From positions 175,979 through 239,978 of the forward strand of contig NZ_LUTS01000006.1 of assembly GCF_001597735.1 (NCBI RefSeq): DNA of 64,000 bases, given 5' to 3'. This stretch comes from Neptuniibacter pectenicola (GTDB taxonomy: Bacteria; Pseudomonadota; Gammaproteobacteria; Pseudomonadales; Balneatricaceae). Under the pieces are notes generated by a model. That model worked only from the letters and a program-made list of their open reading frames with translations. It was not told where the DNA came from and ran no database searches. Made by a program: the position numbers and the translations under genes. Below, in pieces: positions 34,501 to 43,013 of the stretch. Position 1 is the first letter of the stretch, and each line of letters opens with the position of its first letter.

Positions 34501-35686
34501 GGTGATCACCTATAGGTAAGCGGAGTATGACTTGTGTGCCTTTGTTTGGGTGGGGCTGGATGATCAGTGTTGCGTCAATTCTTTCAGCTCTTTCATGCAT
34601 GATTTTTAAACCAAAACTGTCGTTGCGTGCTTTTTTAGCGTCTAAGCCTATGCCGTTATCTTCTACATAGATCTCTATGTGTGAGGGTAAGGCTTCTTTA
34701 ATCACAATACGTGCGTGGCTGGCATGGGAGTGGCGAACAATATTATTAAGGCACTCCCTGACAATATAGAGTAACTGCATAGACTGCTGTGGGTTGGTGA
34801 TGTTTTTCTTGAGGCGGTTGTCGTATTCAAAAACGATGGCGGATTGCTGTTCAAACTCTGATACAGAGTCGAGGATCGCTTGAGTTAAGTTATCGCCCTT
34901 CATCGACAGGCGAGAGGAGGTGATTAATTCACGGGTTTGGCGATAGGCATAATGGGTATACGCCGCTAAATCCTCCGTGACCGGTTTTAACTCATGGTAG
35001 GCATTGCTTTGGCAAAGGCTGTCGAGTTTGGCGCTTTTAATGCGTAAATACCCCAAGACCTGAGCCAGTGAATCGTGCAGTTCCGCGGCATGAATGGCCC
35101 GTTCTGAGGCAATGGCTTTGCTGATTTTTTTCTCTTGCTGGGCCCAGGCGGTAAAGCCTTTTTTTAAGAGTGTCTCCACCGCTGTACATTTCCAACGCAC
35201 TTGGTTCGCGCAGGGGACTTTATGTGGGAAGGTGATCAGTAGCCAGATATTCATCTCGTTGCTTTCCGTTAATTTATACCCGTATAAGGGATCAGGAAAG
35301 GGGTGCTCAACCAGTGCGTCTAAGTAACATGCATCATTGATTAGATCGTTATGGCCATTGGTGAAGTAGCGGTGCAGTGAATGCAGCATCTCGGGGCTGG
35401 GCGTACTGTCTGATGGATGATGGACAAAGGTTTCGCTGGTGCTGGGTGAGCTAAAAAGCACGTTTACATGGCATTGCTCTGGGCCGTTAAACTGCTGGTT
35501 GAGCTGTGCTTCAACTACGTTGAGTAAGGGTGGGAGTGTTTTGTTGATCTCATCGCTGGTGGCGATTGCAAAAGCGACATTGTTCAGCGCCTCATGGGCT
35601 TCAATTATATGAGTGGGCTGCGGACTGGCTGTTTCACTAAATGTATTAAAAAACTGCTCTAGCCATGTTTTGATTTTTATCGCCAT
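34493..35686 (-). CDS. Cytoplasmic NarX-type (HisKA_3) sensor histidine kinase
   Basis: 397 aa. No transmembrane helix, so input is likely intracellular. Residues 1-190 form an unassigned, possibly GAF-like sensor region. A HisKA_3 dimerisation domain follows with phospho-acceptor His204 in ERAIHAAELHDSLAQ. The C-terminal ATPase has the N-box VRECLNNIVRHSHASHA, G1 VEDNGIGLD and G2 SFGLKIMHERAE. First gene of the kinase-regulator-PAS operon, divergent from tdm; GGGGAGG precedes the ATG. The signal is unknown; a methylated amine, TMAO or nitrogen status are candidates by position. Confidence 0.92.
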   Translation of the reverse strand: MAIKIKTWLEQFFNTFSETASPQPTHIIEAHEALNNVAFAIATSDEINKTLPPLLNVVEAQLNQQFNGPEQCHVNVLFSSPSTSETFVHHPSDSTPSPEMLHSLHRYFTNGHNDLINDACYLDALVEHPFPDPLYGYKLTESNEMNIWLLITFPHKVPCANQVRWKCTAVETLLKKGFTAWAQQEKKISKAIASERAIHAAELHDSLAQVLGYLRIKSAKLDSLCQSNAYHELKPVTEDLAAYTHYAYRQTRELITSSRLSMKGDNLTQAILDSVSEFEQQSAIVFEYDNRLKKNITNPQQSMQLLYIVRECLNNIVRHSHASHARIVIKEALPSHIEIYVEDNGIGLDAKKARNDSFGLKIMHERAERIDATLIIQPHPNKGTQVILRLPIGDHHE

Positions 35687-36003
35687 TTTCCTCCCCTTTT
35701 CCCTTAGCGGTTACCGCTAGCGTGCCTTCTTTAAATGCATTAAAAGTGCTGCACCTTGGTTTATCACTCTTAGATATAAAGCAGTATTTATGCCACCTGT
35801 AGCCTTTCGCCCCGCAATTACCCCCAATGGAGTATGCCTTCAAGAGGATTGTTTGGATTCTCTTGATGGTAAATATTTATAACCAGCAGGAATTATAAAA
35901 AAGAGCGCATTTAATCTAGGTGTAGGTGCACTAGCGTTGATCTTATTGAGGGGCAGCGCACCAATTTTGAACGTTTTAAGATGATTTTAGTAAGGGTGTG
36001 GAG
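35687..36003. promoter_or_regulatory. Divergent kinase/tdm control region
   Basis: 317 bases. Contains a 7-bp inverted repeat with one central base, TAGCGGT-T-ACCGCTA (35705-35719), close to the kinase gene. It also contains the tdm dyad module TACCCCC-AA-TGGAGTA (35819-35834) with downstream ATTGTTT and ATGGTAAATATT segments up to 35878. About 125 bp from the module to the tdm ATG hold nothing I can name. Confidence 0.55.
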
Positions 36004-38373
36004 ATGTTAGTAAATCAGAAAAATGATCTACCGGATGCTTGCTATCTTAATATGCAGAGTCGTAGCGGTGTAGGTTCATTTCGTGTTGAACCTCAGCAAG
36101 CTATTCGATTGCGATTAACGCGGGGTGATCATGTTCATCTTTTTAGCCAAGACGGTGAGCAGCAGGCGGAATTAATAGTGCTTGATAGTCGAGGGCACAC
36201 TGCAAATCACCTTTTAGTGAGTCAGTCTCAAGGTGAGCTGAGTGGATCATTAGCCAAGGCAACCCAAGCCCAGATCTCTGAAAGTCGATCGGCAGGACAG
36301 GCGTTAGCCGCGCAATTAAACGGGTGGGGAGTTAGCGATCAGCATTTATCCCAAGCGATTCAAGTGAACCCGAGTCGACTGGCGAGTGATGTTGAAACCG
36401 CACCCGCCACTGAGGTTTTTGAGGTAGTAGATGATCTAAGCCTTGTGGTTATAGCGGCCGGTTTATCGATGCAGATAGAGGGGCATCAGCCTGTCACTGA
36501 GTTGTCTGTTCAGGTTAAGTATCTGGATGCCTCACAGGTGCACTTACCCGAACCGTTAGCGACGCCGAAAACCGAGTTGCGTATTCCCCGTGCGAGCGCA
36601 CAGGTTTATGAGGTTAAGGCGGGTGAGTGGATTCAAATTATTGATGTTTCAGGTAAGCAGTGTTCGGATTTTTTAGCGTTTGATCGGGACGCTTTAGCCC
36701 AGGGGGAGGAGTTAGGTCTTGATGGGGTGGCAACGCGCACCGTGTCTGGCCTGAGCAATCCGCAACCGGGTATCTATTCCCGCTTTTTGGGTGCAGATAT
36801 GCAGCCGATGGTGGAGGTGGTTCAAGATACCGTGGGCCGCCATGATAGTTTTTTGATGGCATGTAACCCTAAATATTATGAAGACAGTGGTTACTTTGGT
36901 CACATTAATTGCAGCGATAACTTTAATCGCGCACTTGAACCTTATGCGATTAAACCGCGTGTGGCTTGGCCTGCGATTAATTTCTTTTTTAACACCTCCG
37001 TTGAGCCTTGTGGAACCGTTTTTATGGATGAGCCTTGGTCGCGTGCGGGCGATTATGTCTTACTGCGTGCCACCCGCGATTTGATCTGTGCATCCTCCGC
37101 ATGCCCTGACGATATTGATCCTGCAAATGGTTGGCACCCGACTGATATCCATGTACGGATTTACGCTGCAGAGCATCATTTCCCTCGTTCTATTGCTTAC
37201 CGGACCTCGCCTCAGGAGTTACCACGTATGACTAAAACAACAGGTTTTCACCGTCGGGTTACGGCACTGACAAAACAGATGGTCGAGTACCGCGGGTATT
37301 GGGTCGCGTCAGCTTATGAGGGCTGGGGCGCACAAGCGGAGTATTTGGCGTGCCGTGAGCGGGTGGCTGTTATTGATTTAACGCCCCTTAGAAAGTTTGA
37401 GGTGACGGGGCCTGATGCTGAAGCATTTTTGCAGTTTGCCTTAACACGTAATGTTCGCCGTTTAGCGATAGGGGAGATTGCATATTCTGCTATCTGCCAT
37501 GAAACCGGCGGCATGATTGATGATGGCACGATCTTCCGTATGGGGGAGCAAGCGTTTCGTTGGGTCTGTGGTGATCCCTACACTGGTTTGTGGTTAAAGA
37601 ATCAAGCCGAAGAGCATGGCTATCAAGTGAGCGTGCGTAACTCCACGGATCAGCTACACAATATTGCGGTTCAGGGGCCGAAAAGCCGTGAACTGCTGAG
37701 TCAAATTGTGTGGGCGCCCGAGTGCCAGCCGAGTATGGATACCCTTGCGTGGTTCCATTTTATGATCGGTCGTTTAGGTGGACCGGAAGGTATCCCTATT
37801 ATGGTGTCTCGTACAGGTTATACCGGCGAATTAGGATTTGAAGTCTGGTGTCACCCGGATGATGCCGAAGCGGTGTGGGATCAAGTCTGGGAGACTGGAC
37901 AGCCTTATAACATTGCTCCCTTAGGGTTTGATGCGCTGGATATGTTGCGCATTGAAGCGGGCTTAATCTTTGCGGATCACGAGTTTTGTCCAGAAACAAA
38001 CCCCTATGAAGCCGGTATTGGTTTTACGGTGCCGATGAAATCGAAAACGGATGATTTTATTGGCCGTGAGGCGATGGCCCGTCAAACGCCAGAAAGTCGC
38101 CAACGCTTAGTTGGGCTTGTCCTTAAAGGGAGGGAGCCCGTGGCACATGGGGACCGTATCTATCATGGACGCTTCCCTGTAGGTGTCGTCACGAGCGCTT
38201 CCAACTCGCCCTTATTAGGTAAGCAGATCGCGCTTTGTCGAGTCGCACCTGACTTTGCTGCTCCAGAAACCTTATTAGAGGTCGGCAAATTAGATGGGCT
38301 GCAAAAGCGCCTGCCTGGTGAGGTGGTGGCGCTTCCTTTTTATGACCCTGAACGAACGCGTGTTCGTTCCTAA
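36004..38373 (+). CDS. tdm: Trimethylamine-N-oxide demethylase (DUF1989-GcvT fusion)
   Basis: 789 aa. The N-terminal about 390 residues are the DUF1989 region with conserved Cys motifs (SGKQCSDFLAFD, NCSDNFNRALEPY, SSACPDDI) that bind zinc in this family. The C-terminal about 390 residues are a GcvT-type THF-binding domain (RKFEVTGPDAEAFLQ; TGYTGELGFEVW; closing LPFYDPERTR). Tdm splits TMAO into dimethylamine and formaldehyde, and the THF domain is thought to catch the formaldehyde as methylene-THF. Start at ATG 36004, 7 bp after AAGGG; a GTG at 35998 is too close to that site. Divergent from the two-component genes; 46 bp before a cupin gene that probably shares its transcript. Confidence 0.93.
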   Translation: MLVNQKNDLPDACYLNMQSRSGVGSFRVEPQQAIRLRLTRGDHVHLFSQDGEQQAELIVLDSRGHTANHLLVSQSQGELSGSLAKATQAQISESRSAGQALAAQLNGWGVSDQHLSQAIQVNPSRLASDVETAPATEVFEVVDDLSLVVIAAGLSMQIEGHQPVTELSVQVKYLDASQVHLPEPLATPKTELRIPRASAQVYEVKAGEWIQIIDVSGKQCSDFLAFDRDALAQGEELGLDGVATRTVSGLSNPQPGIYSRFLGADMQPMVEVVQDTVGRHDSFLMACNPKYYEDSGYFGHINCSDNFNRALEPYAIKPRVAWPAINFFFNTSVEPCGTVFMDEPWSRAGDYVLLRATRDLICASSACPDDIDPANGWHPTDIHVRIYAAEHHFPRSIAYRTSPQELPRMTKTTGFHRRVTALTKQMVEYRGYWVASAYEGWGAQAEYLACRERVAVIDLTPLRKFEVTGPDAEAFLQFALTRNVRRLAIGEIAYSAICHETGGMIDDGTIFRMGEQAFRWVCGDPYTGLWLKNQAEEHGYQVSVRNSTDQLHNIAVQGPKSRELLSQIVWAPECQPSMDTLAWFHFMIGRLGGPEGIPIMVSRTGYTGELGFEVWCHPDDAEAVWDQVWETGQPYNIAPLGFDALDMLRIEAGLIFADHEFCPETNPYEAGIGFTVPMKSKTDDFIGREAMARQTPESRQRLVGLVLKGREPVAHGDRIYHGRFPVGVVTSASNSPLLGKQIALCRVAPDFAAPETLLEVGKLDGLQKRLPGEVVALPFYDPERTRVRS

Positions 38374-38419
38374 ATTCACATTATTTGAAAACGCATTTTA
38401 ACCAATTGAGGTATTTAAC

Positions 38420-38779
38420 ATGTCTACAGCGATGACTTACTACCAGCAAGCAATTAAAACTGAACTACCGAGCATGGAAGTACCGGGCAGTAATGGTTTT
38501 ATCGGCGATATAGCGGTGTCCAATGATAAGGATAAAACCATTGTCGGCGGTTTTTTCCGGATGGAAAAATCGGATGAGCCTTTAGTGTATGAGTACACCT
38601 ATCATGAGATGAAGATCATTGTAGAGGGTGAAATGATCATCACCGATCAAGAGGGGACAACGGTGCATGCCAAAGTGGGCGACGTGTTTTATTTCCCTAA
38701 AGGCAGTGTCATTACCTTCCAATCACCGAACTACGGCATCGGCTTCTTCTGCGGCCAGCGTAAAGAGGGTGAAGCGTAG
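38420..38779 (+). CDS. Small cupin protein (EutQ-like) next to tdm
   Basis: 119 aa, single cupin domain: YEYTYHEMKIIVEGEMIITD as motif 1 and KVGDVFYFPKGSVITFQSP as motif 2, resembling the C-terminal domain of EutQ. Follows tdm by 46 bp with a GAGG ribosome site, so probably co-transcribed. It differs from the cupin beside tmm (31037), yet the two have parallel placement at the two TMA/TMAO enzymes. Function unknown. Confidence 0.82.
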   Translation: MSTAMTYYQQAIKTELPSMEVPGSNGFIGDIAVSNDKDKTIVGGFFRMEKSDEPLVYEYTYHEMKIIVEGEMIITDQEGTTVHAKVGDVFYFPKGSVITFQSPNYGIGFFCGQRKEGEA

Positions 38780-39084
38780 TTTCTGTTGTTTGTTTTTGAA
38801 TCATCTTGAAGCGCAGTGAGTTAAAAATGATCAATCCTAGTGCTTCAGTTTTATGCTCATAATTTATCCTATCTCCTAACTTGTTGAAATTTAATAAATT
38901 ATCGGGATAGGCATAAATTATGCATTTCCTAGTAGGAAATAAAGTTTACTGTAAGGTAATTTATAACCGTTGCTCATGAAGGGATTTATGTGGATAGCAG
39001 CGGTTGTTAGATCACATTAGCGGTAGGGGGACATACTGTGAACGTGACTACGCACAGACTTTTATAAACTAAATAGGGGGTCTT
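38780..39084. promoter_or_regulatory. Intergenic region before amt with dyads
   Basis: 305 bases, AT-rich, no gene. Contains TTCCT-AGT-AGGAA (38926-38938; stem extends to ATTTCCT/AGGAAAT). A weak sigma-54-like GG-N10-GC (38910-38923, AGGCATAAATTATGCA) overlaps its left edge. A larger inverted repeat between about 38860 and 38920 (AATTTAT.CCTATC against GATAGG.ATAAATT) is also visible. These suggest regulated expression of amt. Confidence 0.4.
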
Positions 39085-40443
39085 ATGGACCAGGTCGAAA
39101 CTGCTCAGAAAATTGCAGAACTGCAAAATCTGATTGAGATGTCCGGCACGATCAATATGGAAGTGTTCTATTGGTGGTGTACCGGTTTGATGGTTATTAT
39201 CCATGCAGGCTTTTTAGCCTATGAAATGGGTGCTTCTCGGTTAAAAAATGCCCTGGCTTCAGGTGTTAAAAACATATTGGCATTCGCCTTTATTATTCCG
39301 ACGTTTTTCTTCTTTGGCTGGTGGATCTACTTGGCCATGTACAATGGCTTTACGCCAGATTTTGAAGCCGGCGCTGCGGGTCTTCCATGGTCGAGTAATA
39401 TGGGACCTAACTTGGCAGACAATGCGAGCGGTATTTTCTGGGGTGCTTTTGTCTTGTTTGCAGCTACAACGGCTTCAATCTTCTCTGGCGCAGTGATCGA
39501 ACGTATTCGTATGAGTTCGTTTATTATCCTAGCCATTATATTGGGGTCCGTTGTTTGGATCTTAGCTGCATCTTGGGGCTGGCATCCACAGGGTTGGTTG
39601 ACTGTTGATTGGGGCTTCCATGATTTCGGTGCAGCCGGTGCAGTTCATATGGTCGCAGGCTTCTTTGCGCTCGGTGTCACCATTAACTTGGGTGCACGTA
39701 TTGGACGCTTTGCGCCCGATGGCACGCCGTTACCGATTACCGGTCACAGCGTTCCTATGAGTATCATTGGTTTGATGCTGATTATTGTTGGTTTCTTCGG
39801 CTTCCTCGGTGGTTGTATTATTTACACCACGGGTGGTCAGTGGACAACGATCTTTGGTACGCCAACAACCTTATCGTCTATCAGTTTCAATACGTTGATG
39901 GCTTTCTCTGGCGGTATTATCGGTTCGTACGTGATTACACGTCAGCCATTCTGGATGATGTCTGGCGCACTTGCCGGTATCTTTTCAGCAGCGCCTGGCT
40001 TGGATCTGTACTACCCACCACTCGCGTTCTTGATGGGTATTACCGGCGGTATTGTTGCGCCGCTTGCTGATAAATTCCTAACGAATAAATTTAAGATTGA
40101 TGATGCTGTGGGCGCGTTTGCGGTACATGGTGTTGGTGGTCTTATTGGTATCGTTGGTTTAGGTATCTTCAGTGGTTTCCCTAATGTTATTGAAGGTGCT
40201 CCTGCAATTAGCTTTATGGGACAGCTTAAAAGTGCATTAGTCATGGCGTCTTTAGGCTTTATTCCAGGCTTCGGCTTGTCATATGTGATGTCAAAAATGG
40301 GGGCGTTACGTGTGCCACCAAAAGCAGAAGAAGCGGGTCTGGATTTAGTCGAAGTGCCATTAGCGGCTTACCCTGAATCAGTTCCAGCAACGTCACAAGA
40401 TCCTTCAACTACGACCACTAACGGTTCAACTGTTAGTGTATAA
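39085..40443 (+). CDS. Ammonium (methylammonium) transporter, Amt family
   Basis: 452 aa, about eleven membrane helices. Twin pore histidines are seen in GAAGAVHMVAGF and GAFAVHGVGGLIG; the hydrophilic C-terminal tail (Pro/Thr/Ser-rich) is longer than in AmtB. The mature N-terminus has an extra helix-like segment before the core. Amt proteins conduct ammonium and methylammonium, which fits this island: demethylation releases ammonium and methylamine may enter here. The gene is not followed by glnK as is common, but by a 55-aa membrane microprotein gene 11 bp later. GGGGG precedes the ATG. Confidence 0.92.
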   Translation: MDQVETAQKIAELQNLIEMSGTINMEVFYWWCTGLMVIIHAGFLAYEMGASRLKNALASGVKNILAFAFIIPTFFFFGWWIYLAMYNGFTPDFEAGAAGLPWSSNMGPNLADNASGIFWGAFVLFAATTASIFSGAVIERIRMSSFIILAIILGSVVWILAASWGWHPQGWLTVDWGFHDFGAAGAVHMVAGFFALGVTINLGARIGRFAPDGTPLPITGHSVPMSIIGLMLIIVGFFGFLGGCIIYTTGGQWTTIFGTPTTLSSISFNTLMAFSGGIIGSYVITRQPFWMMSGALAGIFSAAPGLDLYYPPLAFLMGITGGIVAPLADKFLTNKFKIDDAVGAFAVHGVGGLIGIVGLGIFSGFPNVIEGAPAISFMGQLKSALVMASLGFIPGFGLSYVMSKMGALRVPPKAEEAGLDLVEVPLAAYPESVPATSQDPSTTTTNGSTVSV

Positions 40444-40454
40444 GGAGAGAGAAT

Positions 40455-40622
40455 ATGAATGTAAGTCCAATTACAACGTGGGAAGGGGCTGAAGCTGTAT
40501 TTACATTTGCAGATAACCCAACCGCTATAATGATTATACTTTCGTTATCTATGGCCGTCACACTGGGAACAATTATTGCGTCGGTTAAACATGAGAATAA
40601 CACCTATATTGATTATAAATGA
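40455..40622 (+). CDS. 55-aa single-helix membrane microprotein after amt
   Basis: 55 aa (starts MNVSPITTWEGAEAV, ends NTYIDYK). GGAGAGAG lies just before the ATG and the gene begins 11 bp after the amt stop, so it is almost surely on the amt transcript. One hydrophobic segment (about residues 23-43, TAIMIILSLSMAVTLGTIIAS) has a short acidic/aromatic N-terminal part and a charged C-terminus. I do not recognise a family. By position it could be an accessory subunit or regulator of the transporter (inference). A hairpin follows the stop. Confidence 0.72.
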   Translation: MNVSPITTWEGAEAVFTFADNPTAIMIILSLSMAVTLGTIIASVKHENNTYIDYK

Positions 40623-40634
40623 TGTGGCATGACC

Positions 40635-40716
40635 GGTTAGGGCTGTTCATGCAGCCTTAACCACATACATCCTAGCAAGATGGTTAAATAAACTAACGCC
40701 CGTTTTGTGGGCGTTA
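40635..40716 (+). terminator. Two hairpins between the microprotein gene and eutB
   Basis: First: 11-bp stem GGTTAGGGCTG/CAGCCTTAACC (40635-40662, one G-T). Second: TAACGCCC/GGGCGTTA (40694-40716) followed by a short T-rich stretch. Together they probably reduce read-through from amt into eutB. Confidence 0.55.
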
Positions 40717-40743
40717 ATTTATGAGGACAGGAGGATAAAGTAG

Positions 40744-42129
40744 ATGAGTTATTCTATTTCTGCTGGGGGTTGCCATTGGGTGTTTCCTGATTTGAAAACG
40801 GTTATGGCTAAAGCTAGCCCCGACCGATCGGGCGATCGACTTGCAGGCGTCGCCGCTAAAACATCACAAGAGAGAGTTGCTGCCCAGTGTGTGCTGGCAG
40901 ATACACCGTTAAAAGCGTTTTTGACAGAGACCTTGATCCCTTATGAGGAGGACGAGGTGACCCGTTTGATCATTGATAAGCATGATCTAGATGCCTTTCA
41001 AATGATCTCTTCCTTTACGGTCGGTGATTTCCGTAATTGGTTATTATCCGAGTCGGTGGACACCGCCCAGTTACAACAAGTGTCGTTAGGGCTAACACCT
41101 GAAATGGTTGCCGCAGTCTCTAAAATTATGCGTATTCAAGACCTTATTCTGGTCGCTAAAAAATGTTCTAACCCGACCGCATTTCGTAACCGTATTGGTT
41201 TGCCCCATCGTTTATCTACTCGCCTTCAACCAAACCACCCAACCGATGATCCTTCAGGGGTGGCGGCCAGTGTTTTAGATGGTTTGTTGTACGGAAACGG
41301 CGATGCGGTGATTGGGATCAACCCCGCCACCGATAATATCGGAGCCGTAACCACGCTGATGAAAATGTTAGATGACATTATTCAGCGATATGAGATTCCC
41401 ACCCAGTCGTGTGTATTAACTCACGTTACAACCCATCTCGAAGCGATCAATCGTGGTGCGCCGGTTGATCTGGTCTTTCAGTCGATTGCGGGCACCGAAA
41501 AAGCCAATAAAAGCTTTGGTATTGATCTGGCTGTCCTTAAAGAGGCCCATGAGGCGGCGACTGGTCTAAACCGAGGGACTTGCGGCAATAATGTTATGTA
41601 TTTTGAAACAGGCCAAGGGAGTGCGCTATCGGCGGATGCTCACTTTGGTGTTGATCAGCAAACCTGTGAAACGCGCGCTTATGCCGTGGCACGAGAGTTT
41701 TCACCACTGCTGGTTAATACGGTCGTTGGGTTTATTGGGCCGGAATATTTATATAACGGTAAGCAGATTATTCGGGCCGGTTTAGAGGATCACTTCTGCG
41801 GCAAACTGCTCGGTTTACCTATGGGTTGTGATATCTGTTATACCAATCATGCTGAAGCGGATCAGGATGATATGGATATGTTATTAACCCAGTTGGGAAC
41901 AGCAGGGGTTAATTTTATTATGGGTATTCCCGGTTCAGATGACATTATGCTCAACTACCAAACAACGTCGTTTCACGATGCACTGTATATTCGAAAACTT
42001 TTAGGCCTAAGACCTAGCCCAGAATTTGAACAATGGTTAATGGCTATGGGGATCACAACAGAGCAAGGGCAATTGATTGATCACTTGCCAGCAGCATTCT
42101 CTCACCTACATGCACGTATTGGTGGATAA
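40744..42129 (+). CDS. eutB: Ethanolamine ammonia-lyase large subunit
   Basis: 461 aa, close to E. coli EutB (453). Adenosylcobalamin-dependent catalytic TIM barrel that converts ethanolamine to acetaldehyde and ammonia. Diagnostic stretches: LAGVAAKTSQERVAAQ, SARLQPN-like STRLQPNHPTDD, ETGQGSALSADAHFG, FIGPEYLYNGKQIIRAGLEDHF and MLNYQTTSFHDA. eutC follows after 1 bp. No eutA reactivase, eutT, eutE aldehyde dehydrogenase or microcompartment shell gene is in the window. AGGAGGATAAAG precedes the ATG. Confidence 0.96.
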   Translation: MSYSISAGGCHWVFPDLKTVMAKASPDRSGDRLAGVAAKTSQERVAAQCVLADTPLKAFLTETLIPYEEDEVTRLIIDKHDLDAFQMISSFTVGDFRNWLLSESVDTAQLQQVSLGLTPEMVAAVSKIMRIQDLILVAKKCSNPTAFRNRIGLPHRLSTRLQPNHPTDDPSGVAASVLDGLLYGNGDAVIGINPATDNIGAVTTLMKMLDDIIQRYEIPTQSCVLTHVTTHLEAINRGAPVDLVFQSIAGTEKANKSFGIDLAVLKEAHEAATGLNRGTCGNNVMYFETGQGSALSADAHFGVDQQTCETRAYAVAREFSPLLVNTVVGFIGPEYLYNGKQIIRAGLEDHFCGKLLGLPMGCDICYTNHAEADQDDMDMLLTQLGTAGVNFIMGIPGSDDIMLNYQTTSFHDALYIRKLLGLRPSPEFEQWLMAMGITTEQGQLIDHLPAAFSHLHARIGG

Positions 42130-42130
42130 C

Positions 42131-42973
42131 ATGGCTAAACCTAATCAAACGCGTAATGACGCCTCGACTGAAGTGGCTGATAACCACTTGACCGAAAATG
42201 ACTGGGCAGGCCTTAAACGCTACACCGATGCACGTATTGCCTTAGGGCGTGCGGGCACCAGTTTGCCGACACAAGCGATGCTATCCTTTCAGATGGACCA
42301 TGCAAATGCTAGAGATGCGGTACACCTTCCATTAGAGGTTGATCGACTGTCCGCTGCATTAAAAGAGAAGGGCGGTTCGCCTACCTTACTCAGTAGCCGA
42401 GTGAGTGACCGTGCGGAATATCTCCAGCGGCCTGATTTAGGTCGTCGTTTGAGTGCGACATCAGTGGCGACACTGCGGTCAATGGCTCAGCGCTCCGATC
42501 CGCCAGTACAGGCTTGTATTACGATCGTCGATGGCCTTTCATCGTTTGCGGTTCAATCCCATGCCGCCAATCTATTTGAACAGATCTGTTTACGCTTAGC
42601 GGAGGAGGGGATCAGCCAACCAGCGCTTTGCATTGTAGAGCAAGGCCGTGTTGCCATAGGGGATGAGATTGGGGAGATTCTGGGTGCGCAGTTGATGATT
42701 TTATTGGTGGGTGAGCGGCCGGGGCTCAGTTCTCCTGATAGCTTAGGGGTCTATTTTACCTATGGGCCTAAGTTGGGGTTATCCGATGCGGATCGTAACT
42801 GTATCTCTAATATCCGACCGGCAGGTATGTCGTACCACGCGGCGGCGGATAAGCTGATCTGGTTAATTAAGCAGTCGATGCAACTGAGTTATTCGGGTGT
42901 TGAATTAAAAGATCAGTCCGAGCCTATCGAGTTAGTTGAGGGGGCTGAATCGGGTAATTTCCTGTTGGATTAA
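42131..42973 (+). CDS. eutC: Ethanolamine ammonia-lyase small subunit
   Basis: 280 aa. Started at ATG 42131 (MAKPNQTR), directly after the eutB stop with GGTGGA nearby; an in-frame ATG 54 bases upstream would overlap eutB heavily. EutC family segments: ARIALGRAGTSLPTQAMLSFQMDHANARDAV split over two blocks, RPDLGRRLS, VVDGLSS-like IVDGLSSFAVQSHA, and LVGERPGLSSPDSLG (cobalamin-binding side). Forms the EutB6C6 enzyme with eutB. It converges on the formate-dehydrogenase-like gene. Confidence 0.95.
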   Translation: MAKPNQTRNDASTEVADNHLTENDWAGLKRYTDARIALGRAGTSLPTQAMLSFQMDHANARDAVHLPLEVDRLSAALKEKGGSPTLLSSRVSDRAEYLQRPDLGRRLSATSVATLRSMAQRSDPPVQACITIVDGLSSFAVQSHAANLFEQICLRLAEEGISQPALCIVEQGRVAIGDEIGEILGAQLMILLVGERPGLSSPDSLGVYFTYGPKLGLSDADRNCISNIRPAGMSYHAAADKLIWLIKQSMQLSYSGVELKDQSEPIELVEGAESGNFLLD

Positions 42974-42977
42974 CTAC

Positions 42978-43011
42978 CCGATTTAGCCTTGATTGACGGT
43001 GATTAAATCGG
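42978..43011. terminator. Hairpin between convergent eutC and the molybdoenzyme gene
   Basis: 8-bp stem CCGATTTA/TAAATCGG with an 18-nt loop, 4 bp after the eutC stop and 2 bp from the opposing stop. No clear T-tract. Confidence 0.35.
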
Positions 43012-43013
43012 CG

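Noticed and set aside
38910..38923. Second sigma-54 promoter, before amt
   Set aside because: Only GG and GC spacing plus a few bases match; the surrounding consensus is poor and it overlaps a dyad. Mentioned only as weak.
40744..42973. Part of an ethanolamine microcompartment operon
   Set aside because: No shell, eutA, eutE or eutT-like genes within the window.
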